Below are positions 62,522 through 64,000 of a DNA stretch of 64,000 bases, in pieces. The translations under genes and the position numbers were made by a program. The notes below the pieces were generated by a model. It saw only the letters and a list, made by a program, of their open reading frames with translations, was not told the DNA's origin and searched no databases. The stretch spans positions 806,001 to 870,000 of the forward strand of contig NZ_CP023777.1 in the NCBI RefSeq assembly GCF_002557795.1, read 5' to 3'. Numbering within the stretch: the stretch's first letter is position 1; each line of letters begins with the position of its first letter. This DNA comes from Chitinophaga caeni (GTDB taxonomy: Bacteria; Bacteroidota; Bacteroidia; Chitinophagales; Chitinophagaceae).

Positions 62522-64000
62522 TGACTAATATTTCCCTACCTGTGCGATATTTATTCCTCATCTGCTGCTGCTTGGTTTTTGGTCAAATTTCATTGGCCCA
62601 GGATACGGTGCGCATAGATGAAGGGCTGCATTACCCGGTAAACCTGCAAGATAATCTTCAAGCAATGGTTGACAGCAGCCACCGGGTCGACGCTACGCAG
62701 ATCGATGAAAAATTATTCGCCACCCCAGCCGGCATTTTCCATGATGATAAGATCAGGGCTAACGGGAAAAGAGATTACTGGCTCCGTTTTTCTATCCACA
62801 ACGCTACTGCATCCGAGCTCGATAATTACCTGTTTACTGGTTGGCACGATAAGTTATACTGGTATAAAAAAGATGTTTCAGGAAAATATCAGCTCCTGCA
62901 AACTGCCGGGATGATGATGGATCCAACCGGGGTAAGACGATGGGACAACTTCGCGATGCCCGTGCAGGTCCCCCCCGGCGAAACCAGGACTTTCCTGCTA
63001 CATATCAAAAATTCATTTTATGTCGAGGCCGCTTTTTCACCAACTTTACATAACCCCTTAACGTATCAAAATTTTAAACACCGCGAATATGTAAAATACG
63101 ATTCCATGACGATCATTTATAATACGATGATCGGCATGTTATTGGCCTTGCTATGCATAACAATTATTAACTATACACAATTGCCGGATAGATCATCCTT
63201 ATTTTTCGCGGCATACCTTCTCGGGTTAATATTCATGTATGCATTGAGGATAGAGTTCCGGCCCTTCCAATTATCGTATTTCCACCGCTGGCCGATGCTG
63301 AAGTACTATGCAGATATCCCCGCCATTTTGTTTTGCTTTTTCATCGTGCACTTACTGTTTGGGAACAGTTTTCTTAGCCTGCGGGAACGTTACCCACTCA
63401 TGGGTAAGGTATTTAAAATAGCAGCCGTTCTTGCTACGGTTTTATTAATCATTACGGCAAGTTGCATTTATTTCGATCATTTCGATATAGCCGCCAACAT
63501 TTTTTCATATACATATTTCTCCAGCTTCGTACCATTAGTTATCGTGTTAATTGCGCTAACAAGGAGAACTAAGCACCACCCATTGGCAAGATTTTTTATA
63601 CTGGGTTCATTATGCCCTTATTTCGTTTCCGTTTACAGCTTCCTTTTCCTTCACCATGCTCCGAATGTAAGCGCGTTACCAGAACTCGCACCATCCCCTG
63701 CAACGCTTTCTGCCGGGGTAATATTACAGGCGCTCTTCTTTGCCGCGGGACTGAGCTACAGGAACAAGATGCTGCATCAAGATAAAACTAAGACACAGGA
63801 ATTATTGATAAAACAATTAAATAAAAATAAATCCTTACAAAGAAAGCTAAACGAACAACTAGAAGAACTCGTAAAAGAACAAACGACAGAAATTCTCAGG
63901 AAAAAACAGGAGCTGGAAGAGCAACGTAAATTACAGATGGAGATGGAATACGAGAAGAAGTTCTCTGAAATAGAACTGAAAGCCATCAGGGCACAAATCA
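62521..64000 (+). CDS. 7TM-DISM sensor histidine kinase (3' end outside window)
   Basis: The frame is open to the right edge (493 codons visible). A signal peptide (LFLICCCLVFGQISLAQ) precedes an extracellular 7TMR-DISMED2 domain (about residues 40-185; RDYWLRFSIHNATASELDNY). Seven membrane helices of the 7TMR-DISM type follow (~200-420), then a coiled coil (KQLNKNKSLQRKLNEQLEEL onward). The last residues, FSEIELKAIRAQ, are the usual lead-in to the LytS/YehU-type histidine kinase domain. It overlaps the dehydratase stop by one base. A response regulator probably follows outside the window. Confidence 0.85.
   Translation, partial: MTNISLPVRYLFLICCCLVFGQISLAQDTVRIDEGLHYPVNLQDNLQAMVDSSHRVDATQIDEKLFATPAGIFHDDKIRANGKRDYWLRFSIHNATASELDNYLFTGWHDKLYWYKKDVSGKYQLLQTAGMMMDPTGVRRWDNFAMPVQVPPGETRTFLLHIKNSFYVEAAFSPTLHNPLTYQNFKHREYVKYDSMTIIYNTMIGMLLALLCITIINYTQLPDRSSLFFAAYLLGLIFMYALRIEFRPFQLSYFHRWPMLKYYADIPAILFCFFIVHLLFGNSFLSLRERYPLMGKVFKIAAVLATVLLIITASCIYFDHFDIAANIFSYTYFSSFVPLVIVLIALTRRTKHHPLARFFILGSLCPYFVSVYSFLFLHHAPNVSALPELAPSPATLSAGVILQALFFAAGLSYRNKMLHQDKTKTQELLIKQLNKNKSLQRKLNEQLEELVKEQTTEILRKKQELEEQRKLQMEMEYEKKFSEIELKAIRAQI

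Overview
The window looks like a chromosomal segment of a Bacteroidota bacterium, most likely a gliding member of the Chitinophagaceae. Several gene families point there: GldC, DUF4290, DUF6089, DUF5522, the IPExxxVDY family, Skp/OmpH pairs beside BamA, and lone class I terpene synthases. Shine-Dalgarno sites are mostly absent, and promoters match the Bacteroidota pattern TTTG-N19..21-TAnnTTTG. This placement rests on gene content and remembered family knowledge, not on a database search. Almost all of the window is ordinary housekeeping sequence; no prophage, CRISPR array or rRNA operon was seen.

Layout. 1-2.3 kb: NAD+-dependent DNA ligase (cut by the left edge) and tadA, followed by a 333-bp non-coding mobile element. 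2.9-7.4 kb: a J-domain-like mini-protein, a PAS-LuxR regulator, Mn-type superoxide dismutase, and a Gfo/Idh/MocA oxidoreductase plus DUF1080 hydrolase pair. 7.9-10.4 kb: ctp, yidD, rnpA, rpmH. 10.6-17.4 kb (minus strand): an envelope run nadK, DUF6089, uppS, bamA and two skp-like genes. 17.5-25 kb: a second POTRA/barrel protein, CBS-ACT protein, hydrolase, CvpA, YqeY, GldC, a glycosyltransferase, a lipoprotein and an OppC-like permease. 25.4-39.2 kb: terpene synthase, GT2, hydrolase, acyl-CoA dehydrogenase, a second copy of the mobile element, cell-wall amidase, AhpD-like protein, an orphan 2-oxoacid:ferredoxin oxidoreductase beta subunit, LysE exporter, GH3 protein, inositol monophosphatase and thiL. 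39.3-50.7 kb: GT39 protein, nagA, omega-amidase, recX, pcrA, a 22-bp tandem repeat array, DUF4136 lipoprotein, M28 peptidase, rpiB, tatC. 51-58.3 kb: a 25-residue membrane peptide, CNNM/CorC protein, gmk, murA, DUF4290, SDR, tryptophan dioxygenase, Lrp regulator. 58.3-58.65 kb: a self-contained tRNA transcription unit. 58.7-64 kb: a polytopic membrane protein, then an overlapping run trmB, DUF5522, alkyltransferase-like protein, IPExxxVDY protein, pterin dehydratase and a histidine kinase cut by the right edge.

The most striking item is at 58462-58607: a complete tRNA cloverleaf (7-bp acceptor stem, 3-bp D stem, 5-bp anticodon and T stems, encoded CCA) whose variable region is about 74 nt and folds into a long branched arm, giving a 146-nt tRNA. 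Its body resembles tRNA-Leu, but its anticodon is GUC (Asp) and its discriminator is G73. It has its own consensus promoter and intrinsic terminator, which argues for expression. Other points of interest are a pair of MITE-like elements with 14-bp inverted ends and perfect 9-bp target duplications, a three-way-junction terminator after rpiB, an rnpA gene without a usable ATG/GTG/TTG, a MurA with Asp in place of the catalytic Cys, and an SDR lacking YxxxK.
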